Source of the DNA: Cryptomeria japonica
Lineage: Eukaryota > Streptophyta > Pinopsida > Cupressales > Cupressaceae
Direction of reading: 5' to 3'
Length of the DNA: 64,000 nt
Assembly (NCBI RefSeq): GCF_030272615.1
Contig: NW_026728909.1
Coordinates: 124,001-188,000, forward strand
Made by a program: the position numbers and the translations under genes
Notes under the pieces: model-generated
Seen by the model: only the letters and a program-made list of their open reading frames with translations
Database searches by the model: none
What the model was told of the DNA's origin: nothing
Part shown: positions 12,713 through 23,033 of the stretch, piece after piece
Numbering within the stretch: the stretch's first letter is position 1
How the letters are laid out: each line of letters starts with the position of its first letter

Positions 12713-12720
12713 TATATAAA
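12713..12720 (+). promoter_or_regulatory. TATA box of TLP pseudogene
   Basis: TATATAAA lies 64 bp upstream of the ATG, in the same position and context as in the four intact paralogues. Confidence 0.7.
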
Positions 12721-12783
12721 TGATGAATCCCTCATATACCGAATCTATCCATCTTCATTTGACTATTCAATCCAGAAGGTATA

Positions 12784-13431
12784 ATGGCAACAGTATCAGA
12801 CCTTGCGCTTCTTCTTGTGGCTGGACTAGCCATATATCTTCATATGCAAGGTAAGCTGTATTGGTAACGTAAGATATTTAGGTTGAATACACTATATATC
12901 CGAGGTTCACAACAGTTAAATTTGAGATAAGGAACCAGTGCGGGTACACGGTTTGTGTGGCAGGATTACCCGACGGAGGAACCTGTAAAATCGGTGACTG
13001 GCAATTGAGCTGCCAGGTCTCTGCTATTGATTGTGGACATCTCATCTGCCCAGGTACGGGAGGCTGTTTGACAACGCTGGTGGAGTACAGCCTGAATGGA
13101 GATGGCAACAAGGACTTCTACGATGTCTCCCTGGTGACAGCTTCAACGCTCCTCTCTTCGTCAATTCTACAAATGGCCAGTGCACCGCCCCTGCATGCAA
13201 AGCCAACTTGAATGTTGCTTGCCCTGCTGAGTTGAAGGTGGATAGCAGATGCAATAGTGCCTGCACTGTCTTTCAAACTGACCAGTATTGCTGTAGACGC
13301 GTCCAACAAACTACTCGATGATATTCAAGAACCAGTGCCCTCAGGCCTACAGTTATCCCAAGGATGATTCTTCTAGCACTTTCACCTGCCCTTCTGGGAC
13401 CACTGATTACAGTATTGTATCCTGTCCCTAA
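12784..13431 (+). pseudogene. Thaumatin-like protein (PR-5) pseudogene
   Basis: Exon 1 (12,784-12,850) is intact and encodes a signal peptide starting MATVSDLALLLVAGLA, with donor GGTAAGC. A deletion joining CACAA to CAGTTAA removed the end of the intron, the acceptor and the first codons of exon 2. Within exon 2, a 108-bp in-frame deletion at a GAGG direct repeat removes the R-T-G-C part of the acidic cleft. There is also a 36-bp in-frame insertion after CQVS, a 1-bp deletion after DVSLV, and a deletion of about 19 bp after QYCCR. The C-terminal half still reads [13 protein letters not shown]...DYSIVSCP. The normally conserved FCP end is SCP. The protein cannot be made. A shared polyadenylation signal (13,555) and 3' flank confirm descent from the same gene as the intact copies. 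Confidence 0.9.
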
Positions 13432-14656
13432 GTATCACCCCTCTATTTAGTATCTGATATATGGTGGCATAAACTATCATTTGGTAGTAATATAAATAAA
13501 CCATCATTTGTTGAAGTAGTTAGATGCAAGATTCAATTATCACAGTTTATTGTAAATAAAAGTACATAAGTATTTTAATGGGTAATTTGAAAAAGGTAAT
13601 TTATATTCAATATTTTTTTAAAATGTTGAAGTTCAAATATATTCAATATATTTATTCAAATATTACAGATATTTACTTGTTTTGAATTATTATTTTTGTT
13701 TAAAAACTATTTTTATTTTCTTTTAAAGTTATTATCTTAGAAGGGTAGTTACAATTACAACAATAAATAAAATATAAAAAGAAAAAGTTTTCATACAAAT
13801 AATAAAAACTAAAATACAATTAACATAAGTAAAATCTCAAATTGCAAGATCTGAGGCACTTGATCAGATGGAAGCAGAAGTTGCTTAAGCTTTGAAGAAT
13901 TTGTGCTAGTTTACTTGCTTTCTTTTTTTGATCTATTGTTTTAGAGGTCTTTTCCTTGTTTGTCTTTTTCACGTTTGTTGAAATTTGGGTTGGATCATAG
14001 ATGTGTGTAACCTGTTTGGAGCTCTGTGTTCTTAGGTTTCAGGGTCATTTCAAAACCTTTTTTTTCCTTAATCAAAAACTTAAGTATAATATAAATATAA
14101 ATATTAAATTATTAAGTAAATATTGTTGAGATAAATTTTATAAATGAGTTCATATATAAAAATAAGATGAAGTGAAGTAAAATTAAAGTGATTTTTTGTA
14201 TTTCCGTTCTCTTTCGAGAACTTGACAAAAATGTGACAAAATAAAGTAAGAGTGCCTCTCCTTAATTTTATGGACAACCATAGAGAATCTAAATATTCTC
14301 ATATCAAATAAAAAATAAATTATATGTTGTCTAAAATATGAAAGATAAAATAAACAACTTAAAATATGAAATATATATATTAATTAATTATCACTGAGTT
14401 TTGGGAGTTGTACCTTAGAATTTTTTCAAAATGACAACCCTAGAGGAGAGCCAGACTGCAACTATATTCTTAGTTACATAGACAAAATAATAAATAGTAA
14501 CTAGCTCTTATATCTCTTATCAACATTAAATTCAAACTGAACATCCTAGAAGCAAACTTGTGATTTTTACATAGTTACCTTGGCAATATCTCGATCAAGT
14601 TTTGGGCTCTTTGTGAATGTAAAGGCCTAGTCAACATGATCTAAGCTAGCAACATT
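13432..14656 (+). other. Conserved 3' flank of TLP pseudogene
   Basis: No gene. AATAAA at 13,555-13,560 occupies the same place as in the intact paralogues. The flank aligns by eye, on the reverse complement, with about 45,930-46,600 beyond the minus-strand thaumatin-like gene. The duplication that made the paralogues therefore included at least 1 kb of downstream DNA. Confidence 0.55.
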
Positions 14657-15917
14657 TGTTGGAAAATGTGCCTCAAATTCACTTGACAATAGTCCATACT
14701 TATCGGGTTAAGTCATGCCGATGAAACAGTATGAAGGATTTTGTTAGCTCTATCAGCATGACTCTTGCCGATGTATTCCTTTCTATCGGGTATCGGAATA
14801 GCAGGATTGAAGTCATCCCGATGATCCGACAAAGTTGACTTTGGTTATCGGGGTAACTTCGGTTATTAGAATAACTTGTGCAGCGGTATGTCGATGTCCC
14901 GATGAGCCCGCTCTACCAGTCTCGGTTCAGGTCACCTATCGGCTATCGGGTTGACATTCTAAATGTCATGTCAATGTCCCGATAAGCTTGCTTTACCGGT
15001 CTCGGTTATTTTGCTTATCGGCATAGTGTTATTCTTTGTGTTCTGATGACCCGATGAAGTCATCTTACCGGACTGGCAATGCAGATCGGAATAACAGTTT
15101 TGGACTTGGTCCGATGAGCTGATGAGTCTGTGTTCTCAGTATCGGTGGTCGGGATAGTAGTTATGCTCTTGTTCCGATGTCCCGGTGAAGACCACTCCTT
15201 GTCATTGGAGATCGGAGTATCTTTTGGAAAGATATACCGGTGACTCGATGGAGTCACCTTAGGTGATCAGGTATCATCAGGCCATCGGCTTTGCCTTTTG
15301 AATGTTGTGCCGATAGCCGACGGAGCGGAGACCGACTGTGGGAGGGAGGTCGAACCGAGATCCAAAAGATCGATTCTCAGATACTATGTATGAGACTGTC
15401 AGTGTAAATGAATACGAACCGACACGGTTGTCTACTGCATGTGGGATAATTGTTTTTCATGATTGTAGACTGACACAGGCAGATGGTTAGACTTCGAGCT
15501 ATTGGGGTCGTTACTCTAATGAACCGTCGAGCCGTTTGGTATTGAAAACTAACGGCAATCCAAAGGTTGGATGAGGAGGATGAAATCTGGTGAGCTGAGG
15601 GTGTGTTCTGCAAAGAGTTTGATCCGATGGTTTGTATGTCTGGAATGACTGTGTAACAGAGTGAAGAAAATCTGTAGATGAGACTCTATTGTATTGTTTT
15701 AACATACTGTTAATAAAGTTGATCATTTGCTGGTCATGGGTTTTTCTCCCGAAAGGGTTTTCCCACGTTAACTCTGTGTGTCATCTCTCTGTGCTATTTT
15801 TGTGCATGTTTTTACTTGTACCATATTCAGTAAATGTTGAAGCTTTGTCTACACTAGTCTGTTTCTACTATGTGAATTGAAATTAAGGAAGCGAATTCGG
15901 CACTTGCTTTCCTTACA
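14657..15917. mobile_element. Solo LTR with 5-bp target duplication
   Basis: Begins TGTTGGAAAATGTG and ends CTTTCCTTACA, flanked by ACATT on both sides (14,652-14,656 and 15,918-15,922). No internal region or partner LTR is present, so it is a solo LTR left by recombination between two LTRs. The paralogous flank near 45,940 (reverse strand) has a single ACATT with no insertion. The first half is dense in CCGAT, TATCGG and TCGGTAA-type words. The last 250 bp holds a polyadenylation-like AATAAA near 15,713. There is no coding potential. Confidence 0.85.
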
Positions 15918-18775
15918 ACATTACTGGTCGCCTTTAGGAGGTCCACACCCTTGTACACCTAGCTCTATCATTTCTCCACATTTTCTCCAACTACTTTAAT
16001 GAGGAAAGGAACCCATGAACTAATCGACCAGGAGGATCTTGTGCTCCTCTACAATGCCATTACATTTTTTCGTGCTCATCAAATTGTTGTAAAGTTAAAA
16101 AATTCAAACAAAGGACTAATAAGATTCCACACAGCTCGTGCAAAATCTATAGGTTATAGCATCCACCCTTCTTCCTTCTTTGTCAATGATTCTTGTTGGG
16201 ATCTTGTTCTCCTCATAGCGAAATCATTGGCATCTACCATTTATGTGCATGTAGTCTTTCTCTTCCATTTTGTTCACTCTTTTCATAGTTCTTTCATCCA
16301 TTATATTCATTCTATTCATGCTTCTATTTAGTCTTAGTTATTTAATAAATGCCCATATTTTGATTTCTATGTCGAGTTTTCTTTAGATGAAGTCAAGATT
16401 CTTGTGAATATTTTGCTTAGTTTTAGTTGTTCAATAAATTCCCATATTTTGATTTCTATGTTGAGTTTTCTTTAGATGAAGTCAAGATTCTTGTGAATAT
16501 TTTATTTTTCTTCTGCTCCAACCATTTCAAAATGGCAGTAGAATTAGCATTGAAGAGAGCTTGAGATCTAAAGAAGATGAAAGAAATTATCATAACACAT
16601 ACAAACAACTCATTGGACACAATTCCAGGTAGAGACACATTGAAGATCCTACTTGGATATGATTTCAATTGATATTGTAGGCATCTAAAAATGGTCAACG
16701 CTTGCGGCGTCGTACTTTAACATGTATGTGTTACCTTCTTTTAGGGTTTTTGCATCTTATTAACATTTCTTCTATGTCGCACACTCGATCTTTATCATTT
16801 GTCGACATCATTGTCATTCTTTTGTGCTTCTGTCCTCTTCAATTGTGTTTTTGGCATTTCTCAATTTGGTCTTGTCAATATCATTTTTAAATTGCAATCT
16901 TTCATTGTAAACAATTTGTCATATCAATTGGACATCGTTAAGCCTTATTGGTGTAAAATTATGGTTTTGTCCTCAATCTTTATCATTGTCAATCATCTTG
17001 TCATGCTAATTGGACATCGCCAACCCTTATTAGTATCAAATTAGGGTTTTGTCCTTCGTCTTTATCAATTTCAATCAATCTTCGATCAACCGCTGTCATT
17101 TGGATCATCTTATATCCTTGAGTTATCGATCAATCTTGTCAATTTACGATCGATTCGTCTTCATCCTTCATTAATCTCGACATCATGTCATTCAACCTTC
17201 ATTAAGTTGAACTTTAATCAATCTTTGATCATTCATCATCGGTCTCAATCAATCATCAATTGTTTGTCAATTTTGGATTGATTAGTCATTGATCCTTAGT
17301 TTTTTGTCATCAATCAATTTGGTCCCTTTGTCAATCCTTATCATTTTGTCGTTGATCCTCATCAGTTAACCAATATTGATTTCTTGTCATTTTGTCCTTT
17401 TGATTGCAATCTTTATCTTTCTTGGCTTCGATTTTGTCACGACCTAATTGTTGTCCTTTCATTTCTATTTTATCTCCTAGGGTTTTATGATTTAATCATT
17501 TAATCCTATTAACTTTTCCTTCTAGGTTAAATAAATTATTTTATTTATCCTAGGTCCTCTTGTCATAATTAAATGTTTCATTTAGTTGGATAACTATGTC
17601 TTCTTTGTGTCTTAATTAATAAATGATAATTTATTAATTAATGTCACCTTTTTTACTTTTTCCTCTTTTCAATTTCCTATTTTCTAATTTTCCATTTTCA
17701 CCAATTTGCTATTTTTTTAAATTTTAAATTTCTTTAATTTTCCCCCCTAACTTTTCCCACTAATTTCTCCTCCTAATTAGCTCCCGCTTTTTTTACTCGA
17801 TTTGTCATAAGGAAATGAGAAAATTTTGAGGTCAATTTGCCATATGTCATGGAGCAAATTTTGTGCATAATTGTGTCATAATTGATGAGCATAATTTGCT
17901 CTCAATTTTTCATATTTTGACATAAATTTTTTTCAATCAATTTGTCATGATTTTTTGGTCATTCAATCATGCTTTTCCAAATCAATTTTTCCTCTTCCAA
18001 TTCAATCATTCTAATTTCATGTCTTCCTTAATTTGTTTATAAATTGAGCACTCTTTTCTCAATTAGGGCTAACCACAATTTGAGTATCCTCATGTTGTCA
18101 CTTACTTTGTAACTTTTCTTTCAATCACGCTTTGCACTTGTAAGTGAAACCCACATAATTTGGAGGCAAAAGAATAACAATGGAGGAGATATGAAGGAGA
18201 TTTATGTGCTTTGATTGGCATTTATTTATGAAATCTTACTTTCATTCCTTTATTGAGTGTGATAGGATCATTTCTTAGCTTATTAGGGTTTATGGTCACC
18301 TAATTGAAGGCTTTGATGTTTTCCATGATTCCTATGTACAGATATAGCCTATAATCTTATGCCAATTGACTTGGAAGAATTGGAATGAGATTATATATGT
18401 TGCATCGACAAGTCAATGGGAAACAACATCAAACCAAACCAATGGTCTACTTAACAAGGACTAGTGGAACCTTGTATAGAATGTTTATGAAGTTAAATAT
18501 AAATTGGATGAGTTGAACCATAAATTATTTCAAATGGAAATAAATAAAGAAACCATGAATTATTTTTTGAGAAATATAGTCTAGCCTACTAGGATTATGA
18601 TGAAATTTGTAAATATCCTAGTTGTATTGCTATTCTTCAAGATGATGTGTTGAAAAGGAGGGGGACCTTTCAAAATTATTATAATTTGAAGGAGGAATGT
18701 AAATGATTTTTGTGGAAGGGATGTGGATATTATTGATGATCATATAAAGTTCCTAAAGGGGGAGTGAGAACTTGT
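15918..18775. other. Non-coding repeat-derived DNA
   Basis: The first 100 bases continue the thaumatin-like 3' flank, matching the reverse complement of about 45,840-45,935. After that no gene is seen. Features include a two-copy 89-bp tandem repeat (about 16,332-16,508), a two-copy repeat of about 82 bp (about 16,916-17,080), and a long run of degenerate TCAATC/TTGTCAT words (17,040-17,470). The pattern resembles LTR or leader DNA of a gypsy element, but I found no edges. Confidence 0.4.
16332..16508. repeat. Two-copy 89-bp tandem repeat
   Basis: The unit 'TAGTTATTTAATAAATGCCC...GTGAATATTTT' is followed immediately by a second copy with a few substitutions. It looks like a local duplication in non-coding DNA. 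Confidence 0.75.
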
Positions 18776-20227
18776 TTTGATTAATAAAAGTAAGATAGGC
18801 ATGTACCATTACAAATCCGCAAACAAAAACCAAGAGTGCATGAGGGGTGCCTAGCCAGCAAGAAAACCCCCCATTACAACACAACAAAAACCTAACAAGG
18901 CAACCTGAGAGCCAACAACACAACTAGAAAACCAACAAATATAGAGAAAGATCGAAACCCACAAAAAACAAGAATAGATACCTAGTAAAGGCATGAAGAA
19001 ATGGACAACTACATGGGGGCACCTTTTTCCTGCCAATCATGGCACAAACTTAACACTCTATTAGAAAAATACACCTTTTTGCTTGAACTGAACCCAAAGC
19101 CAAAGGATACCAACGCGGAATCAGGCATGGCTTTGATCAGAGATGCCATGGGGCCAGATACAGTAGCCATGGCCTCCATGCATTTACATTTTTTGCCCTT
19201 TTAATTTCCATCTCAATCTATATAGCTTACAAGGAGGCATTGTGCATATTGGTTGCATTTCTGCAGGCGAGTTTAACCTCCTCAATTTTCTTCTTGAGGG
19301 TCTTCTAGGATTTCTCGACCTCATCCAACTCGAATTTGGTCCATGCCATTTTGAGCTTGGCATCTAGATCTTCAATCTTCCCACCCACCTTATTGCACTA
19401 CCCCACGAAGCTAACAAGGCCATTGGTAGATTTACACTCTCTCTCTCTTCATCTAAATCATCTGCCCAGGTGTTAGCCCTAGCTTTAGCATTTTCCACCA
19501 ACTCCAGTCGATTAATTTTTTTGATAGAAACATTCATCTACCCAAATAGTCACTTTAATAGGTCATCTTGCCTTTGCAATTATCATGCACATCCTTCTCA
19601 ATTTCAGTAAGGACCAAAGTAGAGCTTGAGAGTTTGGTATTTATAGAGGGAGGAGGGTTTGTCAGGGGAAGGCTAGGATTAGTGTCAATATTATCAATAT
19701 TGATAGAGGACCAATCTAACACCGTGGATTTCGAGGAGTCAGACTCATCCAAGGAAATAGATTTAGAACCCGATTCCTCAACAATCTCCACATTATTTTG
19801 TGTCTCAATTTGGGTTTACACCTCTTGGTCATTTTTAGTGGTGGTGATGACTTTAAATTTGGCCATACATACAGGTTTTTTTCTAGTGGGCATTTTTAAA
19901 CCCAAGTGTGGCACTTTACCAGAACTGCAAGGAGTGACAATGAGATCAACATATAAGTTGGATCCATAAGTGAACCCAATATCCCCACCAAAAGGGGTTA
20001 AGGCCAAGTGGAAATAATAGAACCTATAAATGAGGCCCTGGTGAAGGATTTTACCCTTAATAATAAATTTTGATATAGATTGCAACAAAGAGGACAAAAC
20101 CCAATAGAGAAAGTTCATTCTTACCCCATGGAAAAGGTGATTTAGCATGGAAAATATCTACAAGTGGAATCTCCTTTTCCTTCCATCTGGAGTAAAATAC
20201 TTCATGAGAAGAAAGATTGCTTCCTTC
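18776..20227 (-). pseudogene. Minus-strand retroelement relic, unrecognised ORF
   Basis: On the minus strand, short broken frames carry strings such as ELVENAKARANTWADDLDEE and a Ser/Asp-rich stretch (19,555-19,791), followed downstream by a T-rich 3' end near 18,780. The 3' end resembles LINE tails ('...TTTTATTAATCAAAAC'). I do not recognise the protein. It may be the gag-like ORF of a non-LTR element. It lies in the same orientation as the RNase H remnant at 32,242-32,698, but no continuity can be shown. Confidence 0.3.
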
Positions 20228-20753
20228 TGTTAGGAATTGCATGCAGAACATATCAATTATATGTGAATAATGATTAAATAGAGGAATGAAAAACACATAA
20301 ATAATAACAGAGAGGGGATAATTTATTGTGATTCACCCAAACTCGAGCTATGTCCACCAAATAGTGATTCCAATAATATTATTTAGTAAATCGAACCAAT
20401 TACAACTGGCAATCCCTCACAACTCAATACCACTACAAAATACTAGAAAATTCACTACAGAAAACCCTAACCCTGAGCCATTTGATCAAGACTTATTTCA
20501 GTTACAAAATTAGGGTTACAATATGTCATCCAATAGAAAAATAACACCCAATACCTTTATAAAATAATAATTCATTTGGGGCTCACAGGGCACTGCCCCT
20601 TGACCCAACCTTGTATCGCGACAGAGAGTGTGCCAGGGGTGCTACCCCTTGACCCTACCTTGGGGGTGCTGCCCCTTGACCTTGCCTTGGGGATGTTGCC
20701 CACAAACCCTTGTTAAATAATTTGTGGGGAAACTACGTCAATAGAAGAACAAA
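20228..20753 (-). mobile_element. Possible solo LTR
   Basis: Bounded by TGTTAGGAATTGC and ...GAAGAACA. It carries three variants of the word 'GGGTGCTGCCCCTTGACC' (about 20,587-20,700), a low-copy repeat common in plant LTRs, and a polyadenylation-like stretch. It interrupts the broken minus-strand frames on either side. I could not see a target-site duplication, so the exact edges are uncertain. Confidence 0.4.
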
Positions 20754-20774
20754 AAATTTAACCTCCGAGTTTGA

Positions 20775-21074
20775 TTAGGCTCCATATAACACCTTCCAAA
20801 TACCATGAATCTCTTCCCTATTATAGCCACTTTGAATCCTAAAAAATCCTTCCCGAGGTTCAAAGAAACACTCAAAATCTTCCTTGTAACTCCCCTTGGG
20901 ATTTTTAGCAAAAGAAACACCATCGAGGGCCAACCCAGTTGCTTTGGCTATGGTTTCCTCAAAAACCACAAAGGAAACAATCCCAATCTTGATGACACCA
21001 TTATCCCAAGCCTGAACAAAACCAGTAAAAAGATTATGATCATGGTCGGTCATCCCCTCCACATAAGAGTCCAA
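20775..21074 (-). CDS. Unrecognised 99-codon ORF (retroelement-associated?)
   Basis: An open minus-strand frame starting MDSYVEGMTDHDHNLF, with the motif FVQAWDNGVIKIGIVSFVVF then EETIAKATGL. The W-x-x-G-x-x-x-I-G...F-x-V-x-E-x-x-I-A-x-A-T-G-L pattern looks like a conserved domain. In my experience such strings occur in repeat-associated plant proteins, but I cannot name the family. The frame is cut off by the copia LTR at 21,091 and followed by broken sequence downstream, so it is probably a fragment. Confidence 0.3.
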   Translation of the reverse strand: MDSYVEGMTDHDHNLFTGFVQAWDNGVIKIGIVSFVVFEETIAKATGLALDGVSFAKNPKGSYKEDFECFFEPREGFFRIQSGYNREEIHGIWKVLYGA

Positions 21075-21090
21075 ATTACCCTAAATCAAC

Positions 21091-22726
21091 TGTTGAACAC
21101 AGTGTACCACTGAGAGGAGGGTGAATTAGTGGTTCCTAAGTTCTTTTGCTTTTTAAAACAACCTTATAATACCTATTATTATCCTAAGCACTAAACAGTC
21201 AAACTGGTAAGACAAAAGTGGATACCGAAAGAGACAAACACACAAATGCAACCCACAACACCAGATGTATGAGGAAAACACAATATGGGAAAAACTTCGG
21301 TGAGAAATGCTGTTGGAGACTACTACTCCAATCTAACCTCACAAGTGAAACAATGAATTGCAAATATTTAGGGCACCAACTCAAGGAGCACCAATCCCTG
21401 ATGATTTAGGGAACCAACCCAAGGAGCACCAACCTCTACACCAAGCTCCAACTTAGTGATGTATATTGAAATACAATTTTGATACAGTTATAACTTTTGG
21501 TTGCAAATGAGTTTTGTAACTCTTGATCAAATAGATTTCTGCCAGTTAACAGTCTTCTCTTCTTCTCTCTTAGCCTCACACCACACTCAGCCACACTTGG
21601 ATGCCTTCTTGACCGATTATACCTCACTTGTTAGCTCAATTGTCAGACCTGCAACCATTTACCGGTACTCTATCTTTGTTGGTTAAACCCTCTCACTAGT
21701 TTTCCTGCTAACTCACTCTTCAACTTTCTTAGAATAAATTCTAAGGAAGGTGATCCTTCTTTGTGCTCAAACTCTCTTCACTCTCCTTCTTCACATCAAA
21801 CATCAGTAATTTTTGTCTCGAGCTCACATATTTATAGTCTTGAATTCTTGCCAAAAAGAATATTCAAATAATGTCATGTTAGGTTTTGCCTTCTCCAATG
21901 ATCCAAAACTGATTTGATTCTATCTTCTTTTCTAGGGATATGATCTTCGTGACATCAATCAACACCAGCAAAGATTCACATTCCAATGTGCATTTTCTAA
22001 ATCTGGAGGTTTGCACCATGCTTTTCTTCTTTTCTCTGTCATACGCCATTAATGGATTTGTTGTTTCCTTCAACAAATGGGTATGAAGATCAAATATTAT
22101 TTCGGGATCAGTTCAGTCACTTTCCAACTTGACTTCCTTGAGTCGCAATCCTCTGGTATCCTCCGTGACTTGTGGGTTCTTCATAAAAGTCAACTTGCTT
22201 GCTAACTTATTACATCGATGCACACTTCATCGACCTGTGCAATACCACCACCTGGCATCCAGCCTTCATATTTGTTGACATCCACCTCTGCTTGGATTTC
22301 TATGTTGGTTTGACATCCTTTGTTGACCAAGGTTGACTACCAGCTCAGTTTACCTTACCGGTATGACCAACAAAATTCCTCTGTACTAGCAGCACATCCT
22401 CCTAACAATTCATCATGCCTTCCAGTATGTCTTCATGCCATCCTCTTTGCTCAAATCATAGGATGTTGTTGTGATTCTTTTAGCATTTCGCCTCTTCATC
22501 ATAAACAAGAAACCAACCTTCATCCTGATTTGTGCCTTACCGGTAACCCTAATTTACCAACAAATTACAAAATTCATGTGTACTAGTAGCCTTCCTTCTA
22601 TCTTCTCACTCACATGTGCATTGCCATCATATGTCTTTCTCTTCTTATACTAGTCACCACTTCTTATTTACCAGTGACCTTGCCAAACCAGTTGACATCA
22701 ATGACAACTTAATGCCAATAATGCCA
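21091..22726 (-). repeat. 3' LTR of copia element 2
   Basis: Plus-strand reading starts TGTTGAACACAGTGTACC and ends AATAATGCCA. It pairs with 30,416-32,030 over its whole length, with many substitutions. The adjoining PPT shows this is the 3' LTR of a minus-strand element. Confidence 0.88.
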
Positions 22727-22745
22727 GCAATCTCCCCCTTTGGCA
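22727..22745 (-). other. Polypurine tract of copia element 2
   Basis: On the minus strand CCAAAGGGGGAGATTGC lies directly before the LTR start TGGCATTATTGG. This fixes the orientation of the element. Confidence 0.75.
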
Positions 22746-22937
22746 TTGATGTCAACTTAGTGCAAGACACATTATACCGACATATTTCTCCCCCTTTGAT
22801 ACAATGACAAAGGGTACTGTACACTCCCCCTTTGATCCATACCTAGCTCCCCCGTTGGTCCATACTTAGCTCCCCCTTAGGTTGCTACTAGTGATTGCAA
22901 CTGGTACTGAGATGTGGTTCAAGAGTTATAGATGCTT

Positions 22938-23033
22938 CTATGAACCCCCCGTGAACCATATAAATCCATCCTTTCTCAAGTGCATAAGGCAGGTGACACG
23001 ACTCCCAACTTGTGTCTTAAGTACTCAAAAGTG
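22938..23033. repeat. Left copy of 95-bp direct repeat
   Basis: Duplicates the end of the copia-2 RNase H frame (minus strand ...FEYLRHKLGVVSPALCT) and the bases just beyond. The right copy is 25,097-25,191. The two differ at about 5 positions. They bracket the plus-strand gag-only element. Confidence 0.8.

Noticed and set aside
19555-19969. Plus-strand 133-codon frame at 19,568-19,969
   Set aside because: It overlaps the more plausible minus-strand relic and resembles nothing known.
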